DNA of 64,000 nucleotides from Neptunomonas japonica DSM 18939 (GTDB taxonomy: Bacteria > Pseudomonadota > Gammaproteobacteria > Pseudomonadales > Balneatricaceae), in contig NZ_KE383915.1 in assembly GCF_000422765.1 (NCBI RefSeq), forward strand, positions 41,981-105,980. The letters are read 5' to 3'. The notes beneath the pieces are model-generated. The model ran no database searches and was not told where the DNA came from. It worked only from the letters and a program-made list of their open reading frames with translations. A program made the position numbers and the translations under genes. Of this stretch, positions 53,840-61,676 are shown one piece after another; position 1 is the stretch's first letter; each line of letters starts with the position of its first letter.

Positions 53840-54730
53840 TTAACCAAAAGTATTGCAACTTTGAACATCACCACGTTTAAAGCCTTCATTAAACCACTTT
53901 ACACGCTGGGCTGATGTTCCATGCGTAAAAGAGTCCGGCACAACATAACCTTGAGTTCGTTTTTGAATAGCATCATCACCAATCTTACTCGCGGCATTCA
54001 TTGCTTCATCGATATCACCTGGCTCAACGATATTCCTAACACGATTAGCATGGTGCGCCCAAATACCTGCCAAGCAATCAGCTTGTAATTCAAGCTTTAC
54101 AGACAACGCATTGGCTTGAGGTTTTGGCATACCACGCTGCATTTTATGAACCTTTTGCAAAATCCCAAATTGCTGCTGCACATGATGGCCTACCTCATGT
54201 GCGATCACATAGGCTTGAGCGAAATCCCCAGGGGCACTAAACGCATGCTTTAACTCTTCATAGAAACTAAGATCGATATATACCTTCTGATCTCCTGGGC
54301 AATAAAACGGCCCCATCGCCGATTGAGCCATCCCACAAGCAGATTTTACAGAGCCACGGAACAATACTAAACGTGGTTTTTGATACTGCTCACCCATTTG
54401 CTGGAATAGCGGGTTCCAGGTATCTTCAGTATCAGCTAATACGACAGAGACAAAATCGGCCATTTCATCAGTAGGTGCAGACGTTTGGTAATTGCGATCT
54501 GCGGTTTGGCTTTGAGTCTGCGATGGCACGCCACCACCGCCTAACAGCATATTGAGAACAGTGCTGGGATCCCCCCCCATCAGCATAATAACAACGGCAA
54601 CAACGAGAATACCTATTCCGCCCTTTTTACCACCGCCAATGCGAAAGCCTCTGTTAGAGCGCCCTGAACTCGCCTGCTCAGTTCGCCGATCTTCTATATT
54701 TGAACTACGACGACCACTTTTCCAGCGCAT
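53840..54730 (-). CDS. ypfJ: Neutral zinc metallopeptidase (YpfJ/KPN_02809 family)
   Basis: A 296-residue membrane-anchored protein. A basic N-terminus and Gly-rich stretch precede one membrane helix (GILVVAVVIMLMG, about residues 40-52). The exported zinc peptidase domain (PF04228 type) has the zinc motif HEVGH at residues 178-182 and LQADCLAGIWAHH downstream with the third ligand. Conserved CxGxxxSAMGPFYCPGDQKVYIDLSFYEEL precedes it. GGAG precedes the ATG. Substrates are unknown. Confidence 0.92.
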   Translation of the reverse strand: MRWKSGRRSSNIEDRRTEQASSGRSNRGFRIGGGKKGGIGILVVAVVIMLMGGDPSTVLNMLLGGGGVPSQTQSQTADRNYQTSAPTDEMADFVSVVLADTEDTWNPLFQQMGEQYQKPRLVLFRGSVKSACGMAQSAMGPFYCPGDQKVYIDLSFYEELKHAFSAPGDFAQAYVIAHEVGHHVQQQFGILQKVHKMQRGMPKPQANALSVKLELQADCLAGIWAHHANRVRNIVEPGDIDEAMNAASKIGDDAIQKRTQGYVVPDSFTHGTSAQRVKWFNEGFKRGDVQSCNTFG

Positions 54731-54913
54731 TGACCTTCTCCAACAAATTTATTCCAAGTAAGTATGATGCAAAAAAGGCATGTACTACACCTTAATTAAA
54801 GCCTTATCCAGCATACTATTCCAATGCGATATCTGACTAGATGCAAGATAACCCTGACAATAGCGCTTCTTTCACATAAAATTAAATTTTTGATTATAGA
54901 TCTGGGAATACTT

Positions 54914-55984
54914 GTGGAATTAAAGCACCTGGTAATTAGAGAATTACATAAAGAAGAAGACCAGGCCACTGTCATCAGTGAGCGTGGCGGTAGCGTTAAC
55001 ACCCAGCACCCTGTTGTACCTGACATGGTGCTCTCTTTGAATAACGCCTTAGCTCGTCGCTCAACGCTCACCCATGGCTCTTTTAATAAAGAAAATCCAA
55101 ATGGTTATCCGTTCATCCAAGCATTCGAGAATTACCTATCCCAAGAGCAATCATCTTCTGATTTTCTAACGCTTTCAGACTTGGGGATTACTCAGCTTGC
55201 TGCGGCAATGGATTCACCGTCATCTCACTCAGCGGTCGGCGGATATATTATTTTCGCCCATTATCAGCAAGAACGTTATGAGTTTTTATTAGTCGCATTG
55301 GTACGTAATCGCTCAGCTATTTCCTTAAACGACCAACTCAGCCCTACTGAGGTTAATGAAGTCGATCTTGATAAACTACATCAAGCTGCAAAATTTAATA
55401 TAACGTCATATAAAAAAGGTAAAGACAGTTACTTGAGCTTTATGGGCACAAAAGAAAAAGGTGATATTACTCATTATTTTTCTAATGCTTTTGGCTGCAC
55501 CGACGTTACTCCATCTAAAAAATCTACCGGGGACCTCATTCGTGCTACGCGTGATTTCTGTACACAAAATGGCATGTACGACGAAAGAGAACAGGTTGTC
55601 GAAGATGTAGTCAGCTACTTAAGCCGCCAAAGATCTGAAAAGAACACTGCCAACCTGCCTGAAATTGAACAGATCTTTGATCAACATATTCCTACAGAAA
55701 AAACTGAAGAGATCACTGGGAAATTTGGCCGCTTTGCAAACAGTGAACGATACCAGGTCAGCCAAGAATTTCAGCCACACACACACACACTGAATGCTCA
55801 CACCAAACTAAAAGCTAAAGCAGATAACTGGCAAGTAGATTTCGCTAAACGCTCACTTGGAATAGTCGGCTCTGGCAGTGATATTGAATTTGATGAAGAA
55901 AAGCAAACTTTGGTGTTACGCCGTATGCCAAGCCGAGTTGTCGAACAGATCAAGCGAACTCTAGAAGGTGATGACGAGGACTAG
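54914..55984 (+). CDS. Nucleoid-associated protein NdpA (YejK)
   Basis: A 356-residue protein with the NdpA (37-kDa nucleoid-associated) pattern: LKHLVIRELHKEED, NNALARRSTLTHGSFN, YEFLLVALVRNRSAISLNDQLSPTEVNEVDLDKLHQAAKFNI, YLSFMGTKEKGDITHYFSNAFGC and SLGIVGSGSDIEFDEEKQTLVLRRMPSRVVEQIKRTL. The start is a GTG at 54914 (ELKHLV...), with GGGA six bases upstream; a longer frame from 54824 includes 30 non-conserved residues. It binds DNA and may act in chromosome maintenance. An (AC)n microsatellite at about 55776-55790 encodes His-Thr-His-Thr. Confidence 0.9.
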   Translation: MELKHLVIRELHKEEDQATVISERGGSVNTQHPVVPDMVLSLNNALARRSTLTHGSFNKENPNGYPFIQAFENYLSQEQSSSDFLTLSDLGITQLAAAMDSPSSHSAVGGYIIFAHYQQERYEFLLVALVRNRSAISLNDQLSPTEVNEVDLDKLHQAAKFNITSYKKGKDSYLSFMGTKEKGDITHYFSNAFGCTDVTPSKKSTGDLIRATRDFCTQNGMYDEREQVVEDVVSYLSRQRSEKNTANLPEIEQIFDQHIPTEKTEEITGKFGRFANSERYQVSQEFQPHTHTLNAHTKLKAKADNWQVDFAKRSLGIVGSGSDIEFDEEKQTLVLRRMPSRVVEQIKRTLEGDDED

Positions 55985-56287
55985 CCTACACTCCAACAAG
56001 ACAGGAGCCACTCCCAGCCAAACAAACGGTTTCAGCGGAGTGGCCAACACATTTTAGATGACGTTTTTCTTACCTATTTCAAACACCCCATGCAGCTCAT
56101 AAATATAAATTAATAAACCATACTGATCTAAAACCATATCAAGCATCTTACCTAATTACGCCTTGAACCGAGCAATACTGCACATTTGTTCAATATTGTA
56201 CTAAAAGTGCTCTATAAAACATTAGTCATCCGAAAACATTTTTTCAAACAAAAAACATACTAAAAATATTACACTAACACCGGGTGA
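55985..56287. other. Intergenic region between NdpA and the PAS/EAL relic
   Basis: 303 AT-rich bases. GCCACTC (from 56008) and GAGTGGC form a stem-loop just beyond the NdpA stop, likely its terminator or processing site. A 30-codon minus-strand frame (56054-56146, MLDMVLDQYG) has an AGG upstream but no recognisable match, so it is not called a gene. The rest shows nothing specific. Confidence 0.45.
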
Positions 56288-56574
56288 TTTTTTCAAACGT
56301 TAGCCATTCGCGGAGCTAACGATGGATTATGGGATTGGGACTTAGAAACCAATGCTGATCCCAAGCAACTTGTAGCATCGGCGCAGATCGTTATCCAAAT
56401 GATAAAGAGAGATCACAATCTTGGATACAAAATTATCGCGGAAGGTGTTTTAAGTACAGAGCAGCTCAGCATTCTTAAAAACTTGGCTGCGATAACGCTC
56501 AAGATTACCTGCTTAGTAAACCGATAGACGCTGAAGGCATTTCAACTTTATTAAAAAAGCTGAAAATGAATTAA
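56288..56574 (+). pseudogene. Relic of a PAS-GGDEF-EAL signalling protein
   Basis: The plus strand reads FFQTLAIRGANDGLWDWDLETN, the opening of a PAS sensor domain as found in GGDEF/EAL proteins. It is joined directly to SAQIVIQMIKRDHNLGYKIIAEGVLSTEQLSILKNL, the end of an EAL phosphodiesterase domain. At about 56487 one base is missing, and the true C-terminus CDNAQDYLLSKPIDAEGIST and LLKKLKMN continues in another frame to a TAA at 56572-56574. A TGA precedes the PAS part, and no start is present. The GGDEF domain and most of EAL are deleted, so this is a decayed c-di-GMP gene. Confidence 0.8.
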
Positions 56575-56602
56575 AAAAGCCACTCAACCTTAGGAGAGTG
56601 GC
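56573..56602 (-). terminator. Terminator of clpX
   Basis: On the minus strand GCCACTC and GAGTGGC form a stem with a ten-base loop, followed by TTTTTT. It lies 50 bases beyond the clpX stop. Confidence 0.85.
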
Positions 56603-56652
56603 TTTATACTCAACGACACAATCAAATAAGATTCGTCATTGCTAAATCAATA

Positions 56653-57939
56653 CTACTTGTTTTCTACAGCCGCTTTTTGCTCTGGAGCTTCATAAATCAA
56701 TATTGGTTCAGATGTACCATCAATAACACCTTCATCAATAACAACTTTGCTAACATTTTCCATTGAAGGTAGTTGATACATAATATCAAGCAATGTTCCT
56801 TCAAGGATTGAACGCAAGCCACGTGCACCTGTTTTACGCTCTAATGCATGTTTAGCAATCGCATGAAGTGCTTCTTTTCGGAAATCAACTTCAGCGCCTT
56901 CCATCTCAAATAACTTTGTATATTGGCGCACAAGGCTATTTTTCGGTTCAGTCAGAATCTGCATCAACGCTTCTTCATCCAACTCCCCAAGTGTAGCGAT
57001 CATTGGTAAACGACCAACAAACTCAGGAATCAGACCAAACTTAACGAGATCTTCAGCTTCTATATCCAACAATGTGTCAGTAATCGACTTAGTATCATCT
57101 TTACTTTTCACACTTGCATTGAAGCCGATTGAGCTTTTTTCAGAGCGATCACGAATAATCTGCTCTAAACCCGCAAATGCACCACCACAAATGAACAAGA
57201 TATTTGACGTATCAACCTGCAGAAATTCCTGCTGCGGATGCTTACGCCCACCTTGTGGCGGTACTGAAGCGACAGTCCCTTCGATCAGCTTAAGCAAGGC
57301 TTGCTGCACACCTTCACCCGAAACATCGCGAGTAATAGATGGGTTATCTGATTTGCGTGAGATCTTGTCAATCTCATCAATGTAAACGATACCTAGTTGT
57401 GCTCGTTCAATATCGTAATCGCATTTTTGCAACAGTTTTTGGATAATGTTTTCTACATCTTCTCCAACATAACCCGCTTCAGTCAGCGTAGTTGCATCAG
57501 CAATAGTAAAAGGCACATTCAGTAAGCGCGCTAATGTTTGGGCCAATAGTGTTTTACCACTACCGGTTGGACCAATAAGCAAAATATTACTTTTGCTTAA
57601 TTCAATCTCTTTATTCGCCGTACTACTTTGAAAACGCAAACGCTTGTAATGATTGTAGACAGCAACGGCCAATACTTTTTTAGCACGGTCTTGACCAATT
57701 ACATAAGCATCAAGCTTTGCTTTAATTTCAGCGGGAATCGGTAAGCTCTCTTGTGCTTCCTGCTCATCGATGTCCTGAATCTCTTCACGAATGATATCGT
57801 TACATAGATCAACACATTCGTCACAGATAAAAACAGACGGTCCGGCAATTAATTTTTTTACTTCATCCTGGTTTTTGCCACAGAATGAACAAAAAAGCTT
57901 GCCCTGTTCGTTGTCTTTATCGTCGATATTATCGCTCAT
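56653..57939 (-). CDS. clpX: ATP-dependent Clp protease ATP-binding subunit ClpX
   Basis: A 428-residue AAA+ unfoldase. The N-terminal zinc-binding domain has C17, C20, C39 and C42. Walker A is [18 protein letters not shown], Walker [10 protein letters not shown], sensor 2 [10 protein letters not shown], and the ClpP-docking IGF-type loop is in SIGFNASV. It unfolds tagged substrates for ClpP. GAGGTA precedes the ATG. The lon protease gene that normally follows it in gammaproteobacteria is absent; the PAS/EAL relic and ndpA are there instead. Confidence 0.96.
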   Translation of the reverse strand: MSDNIDDKDNEQGKLFCSFCGKNQDEVKKLIAGPSVFICDECVDLCNDIIREEIQDIDEQEAQESLPIPAEIKAKLDAYVIGQDRAKKVLAVAVYNHYKRLRFQSSTANKEIELSKSNILLIGPTGSGKTLLAQTLARLLNVPFTIADATTLTEAGYVGEDVENIIQKLLQKCDYDIERAQLGIVYIDEIDKISRKSDNPSITRDVSGEGVQQALLKLIEGTVASVPPQGGRKHPQQEFLQVDTSNILFICGGAFAGLEQIIRDRSEKSSIGFNASVKSKDDTKSITDTLLDIEAEDLVKFGLIPEFVGRLPMIATLGELDEEALMQILTEPKNSLVRQYTKLFEMEGAEVDFRKEALHAIAKHALERKTGARGLRSILEGTLLDIMYQLPSMENVSKVVIDEGVIDGTSEPILIYEAPEQKAAVENK

Positions 57940-58047
57940 TAAACCTACCTCAAACTCGTTCCAGCAAAGCGGTATTCCAATTAATAGTGGCTTACGAGGA
58001 CTTTTTCAACTCATAGCCACATTAATATACTACTTGTTAACCACGCT

Positions 58048-58680
58048 TTATTGCCCTTGACGTCTATCCAAAACTGAATCTATCAAACCATATTCAGCAG
58101 CGGCAACAGGATCCATAAAGTTATCTCGATCAGTGTCACGACTGATAGTCTCAATATCTTGGCCAGTATGCTCTGCCAAAATACGGTTTAACTTTTCACG
58201 AATACTGAGAATTTCTTTGGTATGAATCTCAATATCAGTTGCCTGCCCCTGAAAACCACCTAACGGCTGATGAATCATAACACGGGCATTAGGAAGAGCA
58301 TGACGTTTACCAGCAGCACCAGCGGATAGCAAGAATGCACCCATACTAGCAGCCTGGCCTGTACACATAGTACTCACATCTGGTTTGATAAACTGCATTG
58401 TATCGTAAATTGCCAAACCTGCTGTAACAGATCCCCCTGGCGAATTAATATACAAGTGGATGTCTTTATCTGGATTTTCTGCTTCCAGAAACAACATCTG
58501 AGCAACAATCAAGTTAGCCATATGATCTTCAACCTGGCCAACAAGAAAGATAACTCGCTCTTTCAGAAGGCGTGAATATATATCATACGCACGCTCACCG
58601 CGAGCGGACTGCTCTACTACCATCGGTACCAGACCAGAGTTTTCAATGATCTTGGCATTATCCTGATGGAATACTGACAT
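58048..58680 (-). CDS. clpP: ATP-dependent Clp protease proteolytic subunit ClpP
   Basis: A 210-residue serine protease subunit. The catalytic triad is S112 (GQAASMGAF), H137 (MIHQPLGG) and D186 ([10 protein letters not shown]), the same spacing as in E. coli ClpP. AAGGAG lies upstream of the ATG. It sits between tig and clpX, with a strong terminator after tig, so clpP and clpX probably have their own promoter as well. Confidence 0.97.
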   Translation of the reverse strand: MSVFHQDNAKIIENSGLVPMVVEQSARGERAYDIYSRLLKERVIFLVGQVEDHMANLIVAQMLFLEAENPDKDIHLYINSPGGSVTAGLAIYDTMQFIKPDVSTMCTGQAASMGAFLLSAGAAGKRHALPNARVMIHQPLGGFQGQATDIEIHTKEILSIREKLNRILAEHTGQDIETISRDTDRDNFMDPVAAAEYGLIDSVLDRRQGQ

Positions 58681-58706
58681 GCAACTTTCTCCTTAAACCT
58701 AATAAA

Positions 58707-58745
58707 CAAAAAACGACAGTGGATTAGCACCAACTGTCGTTTTTC
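58707..58745 (-). terminator. Intrinsic terminator between tig and clpP
   Basis: ACGACAGT and ACTGTCGT form a perfect stem with a 12-base loop, with a T-run following on the minus strand and an A/T-rich complement on the plus strand. It should end part of the tig transcript and lower read-through into clpPX. Confidence 0.88.
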
Positions 58746-58797
58746 ATTCAGTCAATGCATCATTTAACGACGCAAGACAATACGACCCTTCAGCATT

Positions 58798-60102
58798 TTA
58801 CTGCTGTGCAGGCTTAATTGCTTCTTCATAAGCAACCACTGCATCAGTTACTTTGGCAGATTCGAGCAAGTGTTCAATCACAAGATCTTCCAATACCAAA
58901 CTTTTAACTTGATTCAGCATATCATCATTGCTGTAGTACCAATCAATAACTTCTTTCGGCTCTTGATACGTGCTTGCCATCTCTTCGATAGTAGAACGTA
59001 CACGATCATCATCAGCTTTGATTTCGTTAGCTTTAATAACTTCTTGAACCAACAAGCCTACAGTAACACGACGCTTAGCCTGATCTTCAAACATTTCTTT
59101 AGGAAGCATGTTCGGATCAATCTCTGCACCGCCACCAAAGCGCTGTACAGCCTGCTTACGCAGGTTATCAATCTCACTATCAACTAATGAAGAAGGTACT
59201 TCAATACCGTTGATATCGACCAGCTGAGTGAAAACCTGATCTTTTAATTTCATTTTAAGAGCATTAGCCATTTCACGTTCCATATTAGAACGTACTTCAA
59301 CTTTAAATGACTCTAAATCTGCAGCTTCAATACCGAACTTAGTGAAGAATTCTTCATTTAGTTCTGGCAATTCTGATGAAGAAACAGTCTGTACTTTAAC
59401 GTTAAAGACAGCGTCTTTACCTTTTAGCTCTTCAGCATGGTAGTCTGCAGGAAACGTTGCTTTAACTTCAACATCGTCGCCAGCTTTAGCGCCAACAAGA
59501 CCATCTTCAAAACCAGGGATCATTGAGTTTGAACCCAACACTAGATCCATACCTTCTGCCGTGCCACCTTCAAACGCTTCGCCATCGACGAAGCCTTCAA
59601 AGTCAATTTTCAGGCGATCAGCATCTGCTGCAGCTGTCTCAACTTCAGACCAGTTTGCTTGCTGCTTGCGAAGCGTGTCGATCATCTGTTCAAGATCTTC
59701 ATCTTTCACATCTGAACTTTGCTTTTCAATTTCGACAGATGTGAAATCAGCTAGCGTGATTTCTGGGTAAACTTCAAACGTTGCAACGTACTGGAAGTCT
59801 TCACCATCTTTATCATTCTTAAATTCGATCTGTGGTCCGCCAGCAGGTAAAACATTTTCCTGCTGAACTGCTTCATAGAAGCTCTGCTGGATCACTTCAC
59901 CAATAACATCCTGACGAATACCAGCACCGAAACGCTGCTTAGCAACTTTCATAGGAACCTTGCCAGGGCGGAAACCGTCCAAACGCTGTGTACGAGCAGC
60001 TTGCTGAACTCGCTTATTTACATCACCTTCAATGCGCTCTGCAGGAACAGTGATTGTCATCTGACGCTCTAGAACGGAAGTCGTTTCAACAGAAACTTGC
60101 AT
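58798..60102 (-). CDS. tig: Trigger factor (ribosome-bound chaperone)
   Basis: A 434-residue protein. The ribosome-binding N-terminal domain ends with the signature GFRPGKVPMKVAKQRFG. The FKBP-type prolyl isomerase domain (residues about 150-240) has DRLKIDFEGFVDGEAFEGGTAEGMDLVLGSNSMIPGFEDGL. A long helical C-terminal domain completes it. The start is at 60102 (MQVSVETT), because GAGGA lies six bases upstream; the preceding in-frame TTG at 60117 has no signal. It binds nascent chains at the ribosome exit. Confidence 0.96.
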   Translation of the reverse strand: MQVSVETTSVLERQMTITVPAERIEGDVNKRVQQAARTQRLDGFRPGKVPMKVAKQRFGAGIRQDVIGEVIQQSFYEAVQQENVLPAGGPQIEFKNDKDGEDFQYVATFEVYPEITLADFTSVEIEKQSSDVKDEDLEQMIDTLRKQQANWSEVETAAADADRLKIDFEGFVDGEAFEGGTAEGMDLVLGSNSMIPGFEDGLVGAKAGDDVEVKATFPADYHAEELKGKDAVFNVKVQTVSSSELPELNEEFFTKFGIEAADLESFKVEVRSNMEREMANALKMKLKDQVFTQLVDINGIEVPSSLVDSEIDNLRKQAVQRFGGGAEIDPNMLPKEMFEDQAKRRVTVGLLVQEVIKANEIKADDDRVRSTIEEMASTYQEPKEVIDWYYSNDDMLNQVKSLVLEDLVIEHLLESAKVTDAVVAYEEAIKPAQQ

Positions 60103-60355
60103 GGAATTCCTCACCAAAAAATACTATGTACCGGTTTGTCGACCTACATGAATTAATTCATCAGACTATTTTATCTGCTCAATTCATACAGTCGTTTAAT
60201 TAGACTCGATTATACGTCGATGTCAAAAATTCTAAAGCGCGAAATTTTCCGGCACTTGAAGATATTAGTCAAGCAATTACGGAAAAACAGGAGCTTAAAT
60301 CTATTTTAGCATTAAGAATGCGCAGAATAAGTAAATATAGAATAAATACAAGAAA

Positions 60356-60432
60356 TGGGGTGAACGATGGGGCTTGAACCCACGACCGCCGGAATCACAA
60401 TCCGGAGCTCTACCGACTGAGCTACGCTCACC
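60356..60432 (-). tRNA. tRNA-His (GTG)
   Basis: The full cloverleaf folds on the minus strand. The acceptor GTGAGCG pairs with CGTTCAC, with the extra G at -1 and C73 typical of tRNA-His, and CCA is encoded. The anticodon loop carries GTG in CCGGATTGTGATTCCGG, and the T loop has GTTCAAGCC. Confidence 0.96.
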
Positions 60433-60438
60433 ATAATG

Positions 60439-60470
60439 AAAAACACCATTTATCAGGACGATAAATGGTG
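60439..60470 (-). terminator. Terminator that starts in the tRNA-Leu 3' end
   Basis: On the minus strand CACCATTTAT and ATAAATGGTG form a perfect ten-base-pair stem followed by TTTTT. The first five bases of the stem are the CACCA end of the tRNA-Leu at 60466-60550. It separates that tRNA from the following tRNA-His. Confidence 0.7.
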
Positions 60471-60550
60471 CGGATGGAGAGACTCGAACTCTCACGCCTT
60501 TCGGCACTGGTACCTAAAACCAGCGTGTATACCAATTTCACCACATCCGC
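60466..60550 (-). tRNA. tRNA-Leu (TAG), copy 1
   Basis: An 85-base class II tRNA with a long variable arm (GTGCCGAAAGGCGT). The acceptor GCGGATG pairs with CATCCGC, and CCA is encoded. The anticodon TAG lies in the loop of CTGGTTTTAGGTACCAG. It resembles E. coli leuW in layout. Confidence 0.95.
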
Positions 60551-60648
60551 ATATAACGTCTTACAATGCATTAACAATAAGGATAAACCTGATATTGTTA
60601 AAATACTAATCGTAGTTAAACAGCCCAACCACGTTCATTTTAATAAAG

Positions 60649-60675
60649 CACCACTTATCATGATAATAACTGGTG
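60649..60675 (-). other. Degenerate stem-loop after the upstream tRNA-Leu copy
   Basis: CACCA...TTAT and ATAA...TGGTG make an imperfect version of the terminator stem after the other tRNA-Leu, again starting in the tRNA CCA end. The T-run is broken (CTTTATTAAAATG), so termination is likely weaker. Confidence 0.5.
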
Positions 60676-60755
60676 CGGATGGAGAGACTCGAACTCTCAC
60701 GCCTTTCGGCACTGGTACCTAAAACCAGCGTGTATACCAATTTCACCACATCCGC
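60671..60755 (-). tRNA. tRNA-Leu (TAG), copy 2
   Basis: The sequence appears identical to the copy at 60466-60550 over all 85 bases, with the same TAG anticodon, long variable arm and encoded CCA. It follows tRNA-His (60772-60848) by 16 bases on the same strand. Confidence 0.95.
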
Positions 60756-60771
60756 ATTTGATAATTTAGCA

Positions 60772-60848
60772 TGGGGTGGACGATGGGGCTTGAACCCACG
60801 ACCGCCGGAATCACAATCCGGAGCTCTACCAACTGAGCTACGCCCACC
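60772..60848 (-). tRNA. tRNA-His (GTG), upstream copy
   Basis: A 77-base tRNA-His, with acceptor GTGGGCG pairing with CGTCCAC, G at -1, C73 and encoded CCA. The rest is nearly identical to the copy at 60356-60432. It is the first gene of the cluster. Confidence 0.96.
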
Positions 60849-60959
60849 ATAACTAAACATCACTTTCTTTACTAAAAGCATTGAAAGTACACTTAAATGA
60901 AACAGTCTAAAATTACTGTTTTCAGTGCTTAGGTAAGCCCCTCACTCAAGATGGGGCGT

Positions 60960-60988
60960 ATTCTAGGGAGACACTCCCATGCTGTCAA
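60960..60988 (-). promoter_or_regulatory. Near-consensus promoter of the tRNA cluster
   Basis: On the minus strand TTGACA (60983-60988) and TAGAAT (60960-60965) are separated by 17 bases. A GC-rich discriminator ACGCCCC follows the -10, as at stringently controlled stable-RNA promoters. The spacer holds a perfect GGGAG-TGT-CTCCC dyad. Transcription would begin near 60953 and run into tRNA-His. Confidence 0.8.
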
Positions 60989-61143
60989 CAAGTTTATTCA
61001 GCTATTTGTAAGGAAATTTGCAATTATTTCAATAGACTAGGTTTAATCGCCAAAATAGCCGAAATTATAAGCAATTGTTAACGCTTATTGAGAAATACTG
61101 CACATAAATCCAATCTCAACAAACCATACAAGACAAAACTCGC

Positions 61144-61533
61144 TCAGCCCTGACTTAGCTTATCCAGTATTGGGCAAGCCGACTGATCATCTCCTAAACA
61201 CTCACCTACAACGCTCTCAAGTACATCCTTGATTTTCTGCATCTGCTCAATCTGAGTGTTTACCTTTAAGAGATGCTCCTCCGCCTTTTGCTTAACAGCC
61301 GCACTGGTTCTTCTAGGGTCTTGTGAAATCAGTAGCAATTCATGGCTATCGTTCAATGAAAAGCCAAGCCCTCTCGCTCTTTTAACAAAGAGCAGGCTCT
61401 CCAACTGCCCTACATCATATAAACGATAACCATTGGCACTACGTTTAGCGGGAGGTATAACCCCCTCCTTCTCATAGTACCTAATGGTTTTACTACTCAA
61501 GCCTGTATGCTTAGCAGCTTCTGCAATATTCAT
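61144..61533 (-). CDS. cueR: Copper-responsive MerR-family regulator CueR
   Basis: A 129-residue MerR protein. The winged helix is MNIAEAAKHTGLSSKTIRYYEKEGVIPPAKRSANGYRLY. A long dimerisation helix follows, and the metal loop has C112 and C120 (ECLGDDQSACPIL), the same positions as the Cu(I) ligands of E. coli CueR. It senses Cu(I), Ag(I) or Au(I) and activates a 19-bp-spacer promoter. AGGT lies seven bases before the ATG. It is divergent from copA. Confidence 0.93.
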   Translation of the reverse strand: MNIAEAAKHTGLSSKTIRYYEKEGVIPPAKRSANGYRLYDVGQLESLLFVKRARGLGFSLNDSHELLLISQDPRRTSAAVKQKAEEHLLKVNTQIEQMQKIKDVLESVVGECLGDDQSACPILDKLSQG

Positions 61534-61575
61534 TTTTTCACCTAATGCGCCAGCTCTTTATATGCGCTTTTTTAT

Positions 61576-61606
61576 TTGACCTTACCGCCACTGTAACCTT
61601 TACACT
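61576..61606 (+). promoter_or_regulatory. CueR-type copA promoter
   Basis: TTGACC (61576-61581) and TACACT (61601-61606) are separated by exactly 19 bases, the over-long spacing that MerR proteins correct. Inside the spacer TTAC and GTAA form an inverted repeat, a partial CueR box. It points toward copA, 71 bases away. Confidence 0.8.
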
Positions 61607-61676
61607 GATATAAATATTAGCGCATTTAGCGAACACAAACGATTAATTGAATATCAGCAGGAATAACTAATAAACC

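Noticed and set aside
55775-55791. (AC)n microsatellite, considered as a phase-variation tract
   Set aside because: It lies inside the NdpA coding region, encodes His-Thr-His-Thr and is short. A two-base unit there would disrupt an otherwise conserved gene, and there is no sign of alternate frames.
56054-56146. 30-codon minus-strand frame (MLDMVLDQYG...) near the relic
   Set aside because: AGG precedes the ATG, but there is no match to any family I know and the region is decayed; it is probably chance.
60466-60755. Pair of identical 85-base repeats, first considered as a mobile or CRISPR-like repeat
   Set aside because: Each copy folds as a complete tRNA-Leu (TAG) with encoded CCA; there are only two copies and no cas genes.
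60301-60881. Several open frames over the tRNA cluster (for example one repeating ADVVKLVYTLVLGTSAERRES)
   Set aside because: They are readings through tRNA genes; the repeated peptide reflects the duplicated tRNA-Leu and not a protein.
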